This document shows, piece after piece, positions 1 to 13,100 of a DNA stretch of 60,000 nt. The DNA comes from Nematostella vectensis. Lineage: Eukaryota; Cnidaria; Anthozoa; Actiniaria; Edwardsiidae. Under the pieces are notes generated by a model. It was not told the origin of the DNA. It saw nothing but the letters and a program-made list of their open reading frames with translations, and ran no database searches. The stretch is from the NCBI RefSeq assembly GCF_932526225.1, contig NC_064034.1, positions 17,560,887-17,620,886 of the forward strand, read 5' to 3'. Each line of letters opens with the position of its first letter. The first letter of the stretch is position 1. The translations under genes were made by a program, and so were the position numbers.

Positions 1-3000
1 GTCGAGAAGGAGAATCTGTTGGATGAGGGAGACTTTATGGAATATAAGGTAGGACGAGACACTTGATATTTTATGACTTGTGGTCTTAGGATAAGTAAAA
101 CCTTGAACTAAAAAATAAGCATCTTTTGACAAAAAAAACGAAAATTTTGAAAATGAAAGCCGTCGAGTTTCTATCTAGTGTTTGAAATTGTGTTTCCGTT
201 CAAAACAAACCATTTCCGCTGCACACAGGGTTTAAGTATTGCCTTGCCAAAGATTCATGCAGTGAATGTGTGGTAGCTATACATACAATACGACTTTACT
301 AGCTTTTTCTTTGTCCGTACAAAAAAAGAGTGAATCCATCTATCGATGTATACACCTATTTGAAAATGTTAGTGCAAATGCCAATTGTCAAATTTCAGAT
401 TTCCATGGTAAAGAATACCATGGAACTTGGCAGATTTCTACTAAATGTAGGAAAATAAGGATAACTTCTGCGATTATATTATTTATAATCTCTATTCTTA
501 CAAATAATTATGCCCATAAGCAGTGATCTTAGAACTGCCATTTGCAATTCACCATTTGCACTGACGTATATTTAAATAGGTTTATGGAGGTGATTGTTTT
601 CATGGAAACTGAGACTGCCACACTAGATCTGACATTTAGGTGAATAAGAATGTGCTTGTGTTTGCTTGTTTTTTTTTTTTAGAATCTTATGGGCGAATGG
701 GTGCCTCCTGAAGAACTCCAGATCCCGGGACCTCCCAAGGACAACGCCGTGCTTGGCCACATCATACAGCGCCTCTTCAACATCGTCTCGCCACCTGAGG
801 TGTATTATAAGCTCTTCATCACTATCTCTATCACTGCTGGATGTAGACTGACCTCTCGTTTTATTTCAGAAACCGCCCCCACCGCCGGAGTTTCCCCCTT
901 TCCCCATCAAGGCTTGCTTTCTGGGAAAGTTCTTCAGTGGCAAAAGTTCAGTTGTGAAGAAACTTGTGGAATGTAAGTTTTTCTATGAATATTTCACGTT
1001 TATTGGACAACTTTGGCAGCATAAGCTTAATAACAGTGTCGGTCAAAGAAATTAAAGAAAGGCTCTGTACAAACATTTCCTTTCTTACGCTAACTTGTAT
1101 TTCGCTGATGTTTGTGAATAACCAGACATGATGGAAAAAACATGACTTAATGCTTCAAATAAGCTCATTTTAGATCTAATAAGGCAGAAAATTCCTTTAA
1201 GGTAATTCCCTTTGAAATAGTTCTACAACCCAGAATTTTTTAAAACTTGGCATAAACAATATTAAAGTTAAGGGCTTTCAAAAAATGTAATAAAAAAATG
1301 GGGGTACCGACCTCGTTTTCACAACAGAGGGGCGTAGAGTTACCGCGTTTTTACTGACCGCGCAAGGAAAAATCCCAACTCTTAGTTTTCAAAAAGAGTG
1401 CCTATAGTCTTTAGAAAATTAAGTTCTGTTTGTCGAGCTGCCAAAATCCGATCTCCTAAACAATAACCCGTAGTAGCCAATGCTCAAAACAAATCACATT
1501 TTAAGAGATCACACTAAAAGACATTGTTTTCGCCACTATTCATACGGTAAGAAGCGTCAGTTTGAAATATTTTTACGGCTTTTGAGAGAAATAACAAAAC
1601 TTCTACAACCCAACTTTTTTTCTTCTTTCAGTATATCATTTTCCCGTCTATATTTAACTATTTGAGCAAATAAAAAATGGGGGTAACCGACTTCCTTTTT
1701 CTGTCAAAGCGATTTTAAGTAAAAAACGCGCGCCTTTTGCTGTGTTTTCTTGTACAACTGTGGCGCGCGCGCGCACTTAATACCGGAAAATTCGGACAAA
1801 CAGCGCGCGCCACTATGCGCAGAAGGGGTGCGCAGTGCAATTCAAGGGAATTACCTTAAATACTTAAGTGAGTAATAGCAATCAAAATATCAAATGCGAC
1901 TTTTTTTTAATTGATGCGACTTTTTGTAAAGTTTCATTGAAATTTGAGCTTTTCTCTGAGCTCATACATAGCGCAAAGATCATCAAGGAAAAAATATCTC
2001 AAAAAGCAAAAATCTGGGTGTGTGCATTGCGGCCTCGCGTTATTTGTGTTTTAAAAATCAGTCCGGAATACAAGAAACCGATGGCCATTGTGAGAAATTG
2101 TGTCTTCTTTCTCTATCTCTAATTGCGAATTTTCCAGGTTTTTCTGTCATGTCGAATAACCATTGTTTATGGCAGTTAAAATGCAACAAGCTGTCGTAGG
2201 TGGCTGGTAGCGTTTGCAAAATCCAAGAATAACAGCTCTGACAACAAAATACGAACGCCCCCAACTTTCCCTCTTAATCATTACTTCGGTTCCAGAAAAG
2301 GCACAAAAAAAACGCAAAAAAGGTTATATGTAACAGAAGTTTCGAGGCACCTGCGTCTTCATCAGTGTCTGTTGGCAATTTTGAAGAAGCGACATTACAA
2401 AAATACTATGGTTAATTGCAGAACGGCTTAATATGGAGTGTTTAAACTTTAAGATTGAAGTGGTGTCCCCAGCGCGTTATCCACTGACTGCACGGTTTCA
2501 ATGTCGTGTGATGTTTGCATGATTTCTGAATGTCCGTTTTTGTAGATCATCGGCTTGTTCGCTTGTCTATGGACGATTTGGTTTCTGAAGCCATAGAAGC
2601 AAATAAGAATGGGGAGACTGTCACTGAGCCCGACCCCGACCCGGTGAGTTCCCCGTGATAGGACATGTGATGGTAGCTTGTGGTATCAGATTTTGTCACA
2701 TAAAGTTTCTACAATCACACGCTAAACAGGGGTCTACAAGTTACAGGGCAATCGCACCAGTTTACTTCCGGTCGATTACGTAACAATCTCCGATGATTTT
2801 AACGGAAAATGCGAAAAATATTTCAAACTTGTAAAAACAGTGTATCTATTGGAAGTTTCTTCGAGATGTTACTGGACAGCTTCTTTTGACTTTTGTCGCT
2901 TGAAGTTTCCGTCAGCCCACCGGAAGTAAAATAGTGCGATTGCCACTTCAACCAGAGCATTTAAGATTCACGAAGTTTCTGAGCGTGTGAGCGATTTTAA

Positions 3001-6000
3001 TAATCTATTTAGGAGGAACCAAAGAAAATGAGCACAGTGGAACCGCCATCAGCGGGGGTCAACAAGCCAGAGGACACGCCAACCGGGGGGTCTAGGGCCG
3101 AGACCCCGCACTCGTCTGGAGACCAGCCTAAAGGTGAGAGGCCTGGGAACTGGCTTTCAAAGTTTAAGCATTTCTCTCATGACAGCGCCGCAAAGGCCCA
3201 CGCACTAGATTTAACTAGAACTTATCTACAAAAGTCTCTTGTACTAGCTTTTTTCAGAAAAAGTCGATTTTTGATTTTTTAGAGCATTATGAAATTCCCC
3301 ACGTTGCTTGGAAACTTGTTTCATTAGCACACCTGCCCGCTAATAGGCTGAATTTGAGAGCGCTTGTTACACATTTGTAATTATTTTCATTTAAAATTGT
3401 AAGACAAATCATTTCATAATAACCATCTAAAAACAAGGTTGTATACTTTATTTACCTATTTCGATAGAAAATATCGCATTAGCGTTCCCAAATCAGCCGA
3501 TGGAAATGGACGCTTTCTTGTCCTTGATGTTTTGCTAAGATTACAATATGGCGGCTGACAACCGAGACTCTTTGATGGTCGTTTCTGTGAGTCTGCTGCA
3601 TGTACAATAATGAACTTTTGTCAGGCGTCGTCAACTAGATATAATAAGTAACGAGCAAGAAAATCTTACTTTCTGTTTACCCAGCCTCGAGCAATTCGTA
3701 GCCGCCATCTCGGATTTTTAGCGAAAATAAAAACCGGGAGAGGGGGGTTTTATTTTTGCTCAAAATCCAAGATGGCGGCTACGAATCGCTCGAAGCTCGT
3801 TTTACGCTATAAAAACACCTGCATTGCAGGCTATATGTTATTGGATCTTAGTATTTCCTTCTTTTAATAGAAAACGAAGATCCTAATAAACAAGCGGAAG
3901 TTCCGACTGAGCAAGACGAGAAGAGAGACAAGACCAAGGACGAGCTTGAGAAAGAGGGGGAAGCCAAGACCACCAAAACCAAGGAGCCCGAGGCTGCTAC
4001 GTCCAAGGCCAAAGGACCAAAGGTAAATCAATAAACCCTTTTTGCGCCTTTAATAGGCCATTCCAGCTATAAAATTGCTTGCGCACTCACCATGGAAACC
4101 TACCTCAACTACCGTCATGCAGCGCGCGCTTCATTTGGTGCAAGCGATGGAATGGTCTTTTGGCTGATGTGGCTCTGTTAGCTGTTAGCCGACATAGTGA
4201 ATGATCTTTTTAATGCTTGATTTTGGTACACTATAGCGACGTATTAAATTAGTGCAATCCTTCTTAAATCTTAGTAAGTGGGAATGTGTGCCAAGACCAT
4301 TTCCCGTCATAGCTTCTCCCATTCTTCGTATCGATAAGCAAACCATTTGTATCACAGCCGATCCTCCAGTTTCAGCTTATTAACAAGCGTTTACATCCCT
4401 AATTCCATCACAGATTTTCCCTTCAATCGTCTTAAATTAACGAACCCGTTTGTATTCCAGCCGACTCTTCGGTCTAAGTTAGGCGGCAAGGCGTATACAT
4501 TCCTGAAGAAAGGCAAGGCGACACCGGACCAGCTTCTGGTCGACATTATGGTAGAAGCAGTCAGGTACTAAGACACTTCGATAGCAATCTATCAAAATCG
4601 ACGATTTGTAAATTAGAAAATGCCTGAATTGCGTCTGCGTTTCATGCTGCTTAGAAATAGACTCCTCACTATCTCCGTTTAACCATTTTTTCTTAGAAAT
4701 GTACCGGAGGGTACAGGGTGGATAATGGATGGCTTTCCCTCTACTGTCAGCCAAGCAAAGGTAGGAGATCCCCTGTTTGCAGTGTGTGCTCCGAGTTATA
4801 TTCTTATGCGTTAGCACACTAAACGAGGTTCGCACTTAATGTTTCAAAAACCACAATCTTATCGTAATATTATAAATCAACGAGTGTAGCACGTGGTAAA
4901 GTTTGTCGCATCAGGCTGCGTACCCCTCCTACTGTTTCGTATGTAAGAACATCGCCCATCATATTTAGACCTGCACATACATCCCATGTCCCTCACAGCA
5001 AATCCTGCTTTCACTCTTTGCTATGAAAAATCTAGGTAAATCTCGATTTAGTTATGATGTATTGCGGGTCACACGCCCGTTTTGTTAGCCAGTGGCGTTT
5101 ATTTGTAATAATTATCTATCCATTTCTCCTTCTCAGCTTCTAGAGAAAGCCCTTAGTGGGTACGATGCACAGAAAGAAGTAAAAGACGCCAAAGCTGCTA
5201 AGGAAGCTACCAAGGTCAACAAGTCGCGAAAGTCTCGTCTCGCCCCAGACCCCCACCCTGCTCCCGAGGTAAGCGACAAGCTAGCGGAATATATCGTCAA
5301 AATGGCGCGAGTACGATCTAGAATTTGTGCAAGTCATCTTGCCTTACACCGTTCTTACTCTACACCAAGCTAGTGGTAATGGTTGTCAACCAGGTTCTTT
5401 CTTAATTTGTTTCGGAAAATCACGTTTACAATGTATCAACGCTTGCATGCACTGGCGCCCGCGCCACATTCCTTTCTCTAAACATTCCTATTTTTATGAA
5501 GCAACCTCCCCTCAAGAGTGGTGTCGACCTTGTGATCTTGTTCGACCTCCCGGACGAAGTGGCGCTCATGAGAGCCGAAGGAAGAACATGTAAGTTGTTG
5601 CAGATGATACAAACACCTATCTACCTGTTATCCACTGGGTATTTCGTGTGCTCACTGCCTCTTGCTACATTAGCAATTGCCAGTCAGGCTCGCATATGGA
5701 GTGTCTGTCCAGTGTGCCACGCAAAGGATTGATCCTTTCCATGTATCAAACTAATAACTAAGATAGCCATTCTTCACACTGGCTGACGCTTCTTTTTAAT
5801 GGTTAAGCAATCCGTGACTTAAAGAAAACGTATGCAAATATAACCTTAGGCCAATCGTCCCAGTCCATTGAAGTAGTCTCTTATTGGAATGATGTCAATT
5901 GGTGATAGATTAGCATAAAAAGAACTTTACTGTCCTAAACGATCATTTACTGGTCTTGTCTTTGTAGATAATCCCGTCACGGACGAGCAGTACCACCAGG

Positions 6001-7196
6001 AGTTCAACCCTCCGGTAGAAGGAAGTTACACCGGCATCAACAAACAAGAAAAAGTAGTGCCTGTGTCAGACCCGTCCAACGACCGCGAGCAAGTTCAACA
6101 AAGGTAACCAACACTTGTTTACACCTAGGTAAAAAAACATTGCTTTGGTAGCGCAGGATATAAAGCAATTCTCCGCTGTCAGTGGCCACCAAATCTCACC
6201 AGGCAACCGACCTTTACATACACCTAGTTAAATAGAACTTTGCTTTGAAAGCCCAGAATATAAAGCTATTCTCTGCTGTCAGTGGCTTCCAACCCTCGCT
6301 GGTAACCAACACTTGTATACACCTAACTGAATACAACTTTGCTTTGGAAGCGCAGGATATAAAGCAATTCTCTGCTGTCAATGGCCACCAGCTGTTACTT
6401 GGTAATCAGCCTTTGAATACACTTATTCAATCAACGTTTTGTATGGGTGTATACATCTAACTCAATAACCGTTGCTTTTGTTTGTGCTTATGTCGTCGAT
6501 CCATAAGAAGCAATGTGATATCTGGCTTGGGTGGCCACCAATCAATGAATTAAAAAAGCCAATGTCAGAGAGCAGCGTTTTCTGAAAAAGTAACAGTAAT
6601 GTTTAACGAAAAGAACATTTACAGTGCGACTAGCGCCAGCCTTCCCAACTTGACAGTTTTGTGAGGTGAACCAATTAGAACCAATGATCTACTCCGGGCT
6701 GGGGTGTGAGAGAAATTATTGAAAACACTTTGAGGTAACTAGTTGCCGTTTGCTTAGAATAACTGGTTTCCTGGACGCGTGGCCCAAGCTTGAGAAGTGG
6801 TTCTCGAAGTTTGGAATTCTCCAAAAAGTCAACGCTGACAAAAGCCAAGGTGAGAACAACAATTAAAGTTTTGTTTTATGCGTTTTATGCGTTGTTTTAT
6901 CGTAAATCTTCGTTGTAAAGCTAATAAGCTCGCTTCTATTTGGTAGTTGTGACGTCACTTATTATGTCATAGTGACGTCAGTGTTGATTAACAACGCATA
7001 TCTGATCTCGCGACTCTGCACCGTGTTATGCAGTAGTGATTGAACGTAGATTATGACGTCATATGACATTCTGTCGTAGATGACCTTTACGAAGAAGCGG
7101 CTGGACTTCTAAACGAGGCATACCAGCGACTAGTAGCTCCTCCAGAAGAGCCTGTGCCGGAGGCGCCGTCCGTACAGCCATCTGTCCCACCAGAGG
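1..7196 (+). CDS. SPEF2: SPEF2 exons 1-13: adenylate-kinase-like domain
   Basis: Exons: 1-48, 683-799, 870-972, 2546-2643, 3013-3133, 3871-4022, 4461-4564, 4697-4760, 5137-5268, 5502-5589, 5968-6103, 6758-6849, 7080-7196. The proline-rich PPEFPPFPIKACFLGKFFSG leads into a Walker A-like GxxxxGKS loop, followed by LVRLSMDDLVSEAIEANK (base-binding helix of adenylate kinases), a Lys/Glu-rich insert (exons 5-6), KAYTFLKKGKATPDQLLVDI, then GWIMDGFPST and VDLVILFDLPDEVALMRAEG, the ADK core strands in the expected order. The insert between GKS and DGFP separates the kinase fold, as in other SPEF2 proteins. Whether it binds or turns over nucleotide cannot be judged; the canonical GxPGxGKGT loop is not matched exactly. 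Exons 12-13 (ITGFLDAWPKLEKWFSKFG) continue the family-specific helical part. Confidence 0.88.
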
Positions 7197-10100
7197 GTAT
7201 GTTTCTTTCTTCTTTCTTCGTAGTCCTCCTGCTATCGCTTGACCTGCATTTCATTTCATCAGAAATTGTGTGTTGAGTTCTGAGTACTTCTCTTTTTTCT
7301 TCCCCAAACCCAGCAAAAAGCCATCTAAATTGAGTGAGGGGGATACAGAATTATTAAGAAAATATTGGGGCACCGTCACGCCCCTACTGGTTATTTCCTT
7401 TCCTTAAAATATGTGCGAAGGGGAGGGGAGGGGGCGTGACCCTGGTGCCTCACCTCTTGCTCTTGCCGCTGTAAACAAGTATCAATATCGGCCAAAGTCA
7501 CAACTAAGAAATACTAAACCCTTGTTTAACCAAAATTTTATGATCTTGTTTATCCTATTCAGGTGAGCCCACAGATGGCCAGCAGTCTGCCGAGGGGACC
7601 ACTGGGGAAGGTGCCGAGGGCCCATCTGCAGCACCTTCCGTCGCACCCTCCGAGACTGGTGCCAAGTCAGACAGCAAGTCCGAGAAGGGGACAAAGAGTG
7701 CCAAGAGCGCCAAAAGCAAAGGAGCTTCCACTCCTGGGTCCCCTAAATCGCGACAAAAGACAGTAAAGAAGGACCGATCACCTTCTCCTACCTCTAAGAA
7801 GGGCGGTAGTAAGAGCAGGTCCCCCTCCCCTACAAGTAAAAAAGGATCGAGGGCTGCGTCCAAGTCCCCCTCGGCCTCACGAAAAGGCTCAGGGCGTGGG
7901 TCGAGAGGTTCACGGCCAGGTTCAAAACGAGGAAAATCGCCAAGTATGTACTTAGAAATTATTACTTTTAGGTTGGATGGATAAATATCTTAAATTTTTG
8001 ATAGTTTTAATACATAGAATGGTCTGTCCGTGTGGTCTTTGTAGATTATAAAATGGTTGAAAGTTCCTTCCTAATAAGCTATTTGTCCAACAGAGAAAGG
8101 AATGGAAGAACCGGAAGAAGAGAAGCCACCTGAGCCCACTGGACCCCCTGAGCCTGAGCCAGGTTCAGAGGAATGGGAGTACGTCGCTCAACCCATCGAC
8201 AAGGTCAGCGCGGTGTTGTGTGGTTGTTGTAGTTTACCTTTAACTCATGTGTAAAGTTGTTTTACACGTTGGTTTGATAAGGTTTAGCATTGTGTTGTGT
8301 AGTTGTTGACACTTACCATTAATTCAACTCATGTGTGAAGTTGTTTTACACGTTGGTTTGATAAGGTTAGCATTGTGTTGTGTAGTTGTTGACGCTTACC
8401 ATTAATTCAACTCATGTGTGAAGTTGTTTTACACGTTGGTTTGATAAGGTTAGCATTGTGTTGTGTAGTTGTTGACGCTTACCATTAATTCAACTCATGT
8501 GTGAAGTTGTTTTATACGTTGGTTTCATAAGGTTAGCATTGTGTTATGTAGTTGTTGACGCTTACCATTAATTCAACTCATGTGTAAAGTTGTTTTACAC
8601 GTTGGTTTGATAAGGTTAGCATTGTGTTGTGTAGTTGTTGACGCTTACCATTAATTCAACTCATGTGTGAAGTTGTTTTATACGTTGCTTTCATAAGGTT
8701 AGCATTGTGTTGTGTAGTTGTTGACGCTTACCATTAATTCAACTCATGTGTGAAGTTGTTTTACACGTTGGTTTGATAAGGTTAGCATTGTGTTGTGTAG
8801 TTGTTGACGCTTACCATTAATTCAACTCATGTGTGAAGTTGTTTTTATACGTTGGTTTGATAAAGCCCGCACTTTATTGTGTGTCTACTAATGTCTTTGG
8901 TATGACTTACCTTAGGCCCTTGGTACTTTTAAAAAGGCCTATTTCACAAAACGTTGCACTGACATTATTCTGCCACATCGTCGTAACCCCGGATTAGATA
9001 TAAAATGGCAAAATTCCGATCCCTGAAAGTAACGGTGTATGTGTGACTCTGTTTCTCCGGTGTGGGTTTGCTCAAGAAATCTCCCGTTCCTATTCCCATC
9101 TTTAGGAGTTCGCTGATGTACTGTCCAAACAATGGGAGATCGTGGAAGATACTTATGTGGCTACGTGTAAGCACGTGTTCAGAGATATCCGACACGAGAA
9201 GGAACTCAGCTATAGATACTTCTACGGCACCAGGTACGACAAGATGAAACAGGGTAAAGGCCTGGATAGCTATAGATACTTCTACGGCACCAGGTACGAC
9301 AAGATGAAACAGGGTAAAGGCCTGGATAGCTATAGATACTTCTACGGCACCAGGTACGACAAGATGAAACAGGGTAAAGGCCTGGATAAACCAGGAGACA
9401 TGAAGCCTCGAAAAAAATATTTTTTAGCTCGCGCCAAATCTTGTTGCAGCGACAAAGAAATGTTTCTCAGATAGGTGAGACACATTTTCGTATCGCGCTC
9501 TACAAACATTTGTCGCGCACTACATGTTTTTGGTGATGGCTAAACTAGGAAACATTTAGGAGACATGCCACACGCTACACATGTCGCCTAGTTTAGCCAG
9601 GTCCAGGATAAGGAAAAACAAACACGGACAACATGTAGTATGAAATATAGTTTAACCGGAACTTGCCCTTGTTAGACAAACCTTTGTTATTGTTTTCTTT
9701 TTGGGAGGCACTTAATATGATAAAACTCTAAATAACCATCTAAAAACAAAGTTTAATACTTTATTTAGCAAGTTCAATCGAAAATATCACATTGTCTTCT
9801 CGAAATCAGCCGATGGAAATGGATGCTTTTTTGGCAGTTGTTACTTTGCTAGGATGACAAAATGGCGGCTGCCAGAGGCTGTTTTAAGTTTTCGATTAGC
9901 CATTCCTTTGTTCTTGTTTACATTTGGAAATGAAACGCTCTTCTTGCAGGAAAACTACAAAAATGGCCATAATAATATAAGTAACTTACTTGAGTCATTT
10001 TAATCTCTATTATATATGCGTGAATTAGGCGATGGGAATTGATGGTTTGTATGTATGGCATTGTGCGAAAGCGTAAAAATGACGGCGTGATTGAGGTAGA

Positions 10101-13100
10101 AAATCCATTCTTTATGCGTTTGCAATACCAATATGTGCGTTTCCTGACAGGAAAGATTTTGTCGAGTTTCTCAAGCGTCCAGACGAGAAACAAGAGTACG
10201 TGGCTCAGTGGCAGAACGAGTACAACGAGATCCCCGAAGACATGCGCAGCGACGAGGACACCAAAGCCGAGCTGCACCAGCGAGTCGATGTAAGTTAAAG
10301 AATGTCGATCACCCACTCCTTTGTTATTGTTTATCATTGAAAAAACAGCAATTTATTCGTAAGGAAACTTCAAAATATGCAAATGAAGTCTGATATGTTT
10401 TTGACGATATTTCATTGAAAATATCTTGGTTACTTGCTTGAATAAGCCGATGGAAATGTGTGACTTGCCATTAAACGGGAGCATAAAATGGCGGCGTGAT
10501 TGGCCTTCTTTAACAGTTCTGCCTGGGCAAATCTAAGTGTCTCTGATCTCCCAATTTGCTACTTCTATTGTGATAGCTTTATCCTCTATATACGTGGTCA
10601 ACAAATCAAAGGTACTCGCAGCTTCAACGGCTAGCAACGGTACATTATAGCCATAAATCTTAGAATTAACTGAAAGAAGCTCCTAAGGTCGTCTCGTAAG
10701 GTCGATCACTGAGCGCCTCTTTGAAACGCCTGTACCCTCGTGTATTGTAGCACTTGCGTTGTTCAATGCCTACTCGCCCACCCAGAACCTCCTGCCTTCG
10801 CTCGTCGTTGCATTTTGGCTGAGCGTCACTGGACGAGAGAAGTCTGCAGGCTCTGGTGCCCAGGGTATTCGATCTGGTACCCGTGTTTGATGAACCATAT
10901 GAGTAGTGTCTAGCGCGTTGCATTGTTATTTTAGGATTCGGATCGCTCGTACAATTAGTGTTAAATTATCGTGTAATGACTAGTGCTTTACGCATTGTAT
11001 CTTGTCCCTTAGGACTTGTCCGATCGTCTCTACGAAATCTGCGATAACCGCAAAGAGCTAGCCGAGAGGGAACGTCAGCTCGTCATGAACGAGGGCTGGC
11101 TTGAAGACCGGATAGGCATTCTCACCAACCACTACATCACGCTCATGCAGGTGGAGGTCGACCGCTACCAGGACACGGTCCGATTACTCAGGGACTACTA
11201 CGTTGGAATGGAAGGTAAGGGCTGCTAAGTGGTCGGTATGGAGGTCGACCGCTACCAGGACACGGTCCGTTTACTCAGGGACTACTGCGTTGGAATGGAA
11301 GGTAAGGGCTGCTAAATGGTCGGTCTGGAGGTCGATCGTTAACCAGGACACTGTCCGATTACTTAGGGACTACTGCGTTGGAATGGAAGGTAAGGGCTGC
11401 TTAGTGGTCGGTCTGGAGGTCGACCGCTACCAGAACACGGTCCGTTTACTCAGGGACTACTGCGTTGGAATGGAAGGTAAGGGCTGCTAAGTGGTCGGTC
11501 TGGAGGTCGATCGTTAACTAGGACACGGTCCGATTACTCAGGGACTACTACGTTGCAATGGAGGGTAAGGGTTGCTTAGTGGTCTGTCTGGAGGTCGACC
11601 GCTGCCAGGACAGAGTATGATTACTCAGGACAAGGTCTCATTACAGATGGACTACTACATAGGCTTAGTGTTGAAGTTTGTTCACCTTTTTTTAACCAAG
11701 CTGCACCAAAAATATGACAGCTTTCAGTGAAGGGGTTCCTTAATGCCACACTAAAGTTAGGTTAGGTTTTCCACTGGAGAAGAGACGGGTTTTCGAACTT
11801 TGTAGATAATATACACATCCTGCATTAAAACTTATATCAACGCGAATGTAAACCATCTTGATGCCTTTAGCCTTTCATGAATCTTGATAACTGGAGACTG
11901 ACAACTTTTTCCTATTCCGTCCAAAGATCATAATAACTTCCATTGTTATGTAACCCATTTTCACTTCTTAGTCTCTGATGCAACCCTCTATCCATATCGA
12001 AGGTAATTAGAAAAAAACAGCCGGATGTCTTCATGGATCCCTTTAATTCCCTTGCAGTGCCAAACGGTAAGGTTCCAAGCGAGACGGTGAGTGATTATGC
12101 TCGCCTGCCATTAGTGGAGCTACCGCCGACCATCAGACCACAGTCGGCATCATCAAAAGCAAGCGAAAGTGCTGCAAACATAGCTCCAGACAAACCTGAA
12201 ACGAAGAGCCCCTCAGGGAAGAAGGACAGGGCAGTGAAGACCCCTGAGTCAGCAGAAGCACAGGATGAAGAGCAAAAACCACGGTTAGTGCTATACTTTA
12301 GAAAAAAATCCTTCTAGCTAAGACCCCAACGTGGTCGAGTCGAAGGTTTAGAGGGCGCCTCAGGCAGCAGACGTATTGCTCGTGTATGGCCGCGGAACAC
12401 AGCTTTGATCAAAATTGTTGGTTCTCGTTTGTCATGCTTGTAAATTCGGAAAAGGAAAAAAAAACCCGCATGCCTGCTTGTTAAGTTTTCGTTTTCTTTC
12501 TCGTAGTTGTAGAACTTTTTTGGGGCGTACAAAGAAACATGGAAGGTCATGTAAAAAGATGGCTGAGGCCATTTGCGTTCCTCTAGAAACAATACCTACT
12601 TTACTCCTGACATTGTATTTTGCTTACGTCCATTAAGGCCTGGCTAAACTAGGCGACATGTAGCGTGCGACCACCCAAAGAGACATTATAGCCCGCGCCA
12701 AATCTTGTAGAAGCGACAATGAAATGTTTCTCTAGTTTAGAAACATTTTCGTGTCGAGCACTACATGTTTTTGGTGGTGGCTAAACTAGGAAACATTTAG
12801 GAGACATGTCGCACGCTACATGTCGCGCTCGACATGTCGCCTAGTTTAGCCAGGCCTTTAATCCCCATACCCAATCCCCATGGTGCCAAACTTGGATTTT
12901 CGTTTTCGTTCAGAATCCCCCTTGTACCACGCCGTCCGAAGTCAGGTGACACCGGCCCTGGCAAAGGCAAAGACAAGAAGGCCGCTGGCAAAAAGGACAA
13001 ACAAGCCGATCCGGACAAACCAGAGACGCCCGCCCCACCATCCGACCCAGACGAGAAGGTAATGTTCTCCTATATACCTGACGCACAGGGAAATTTCCGA

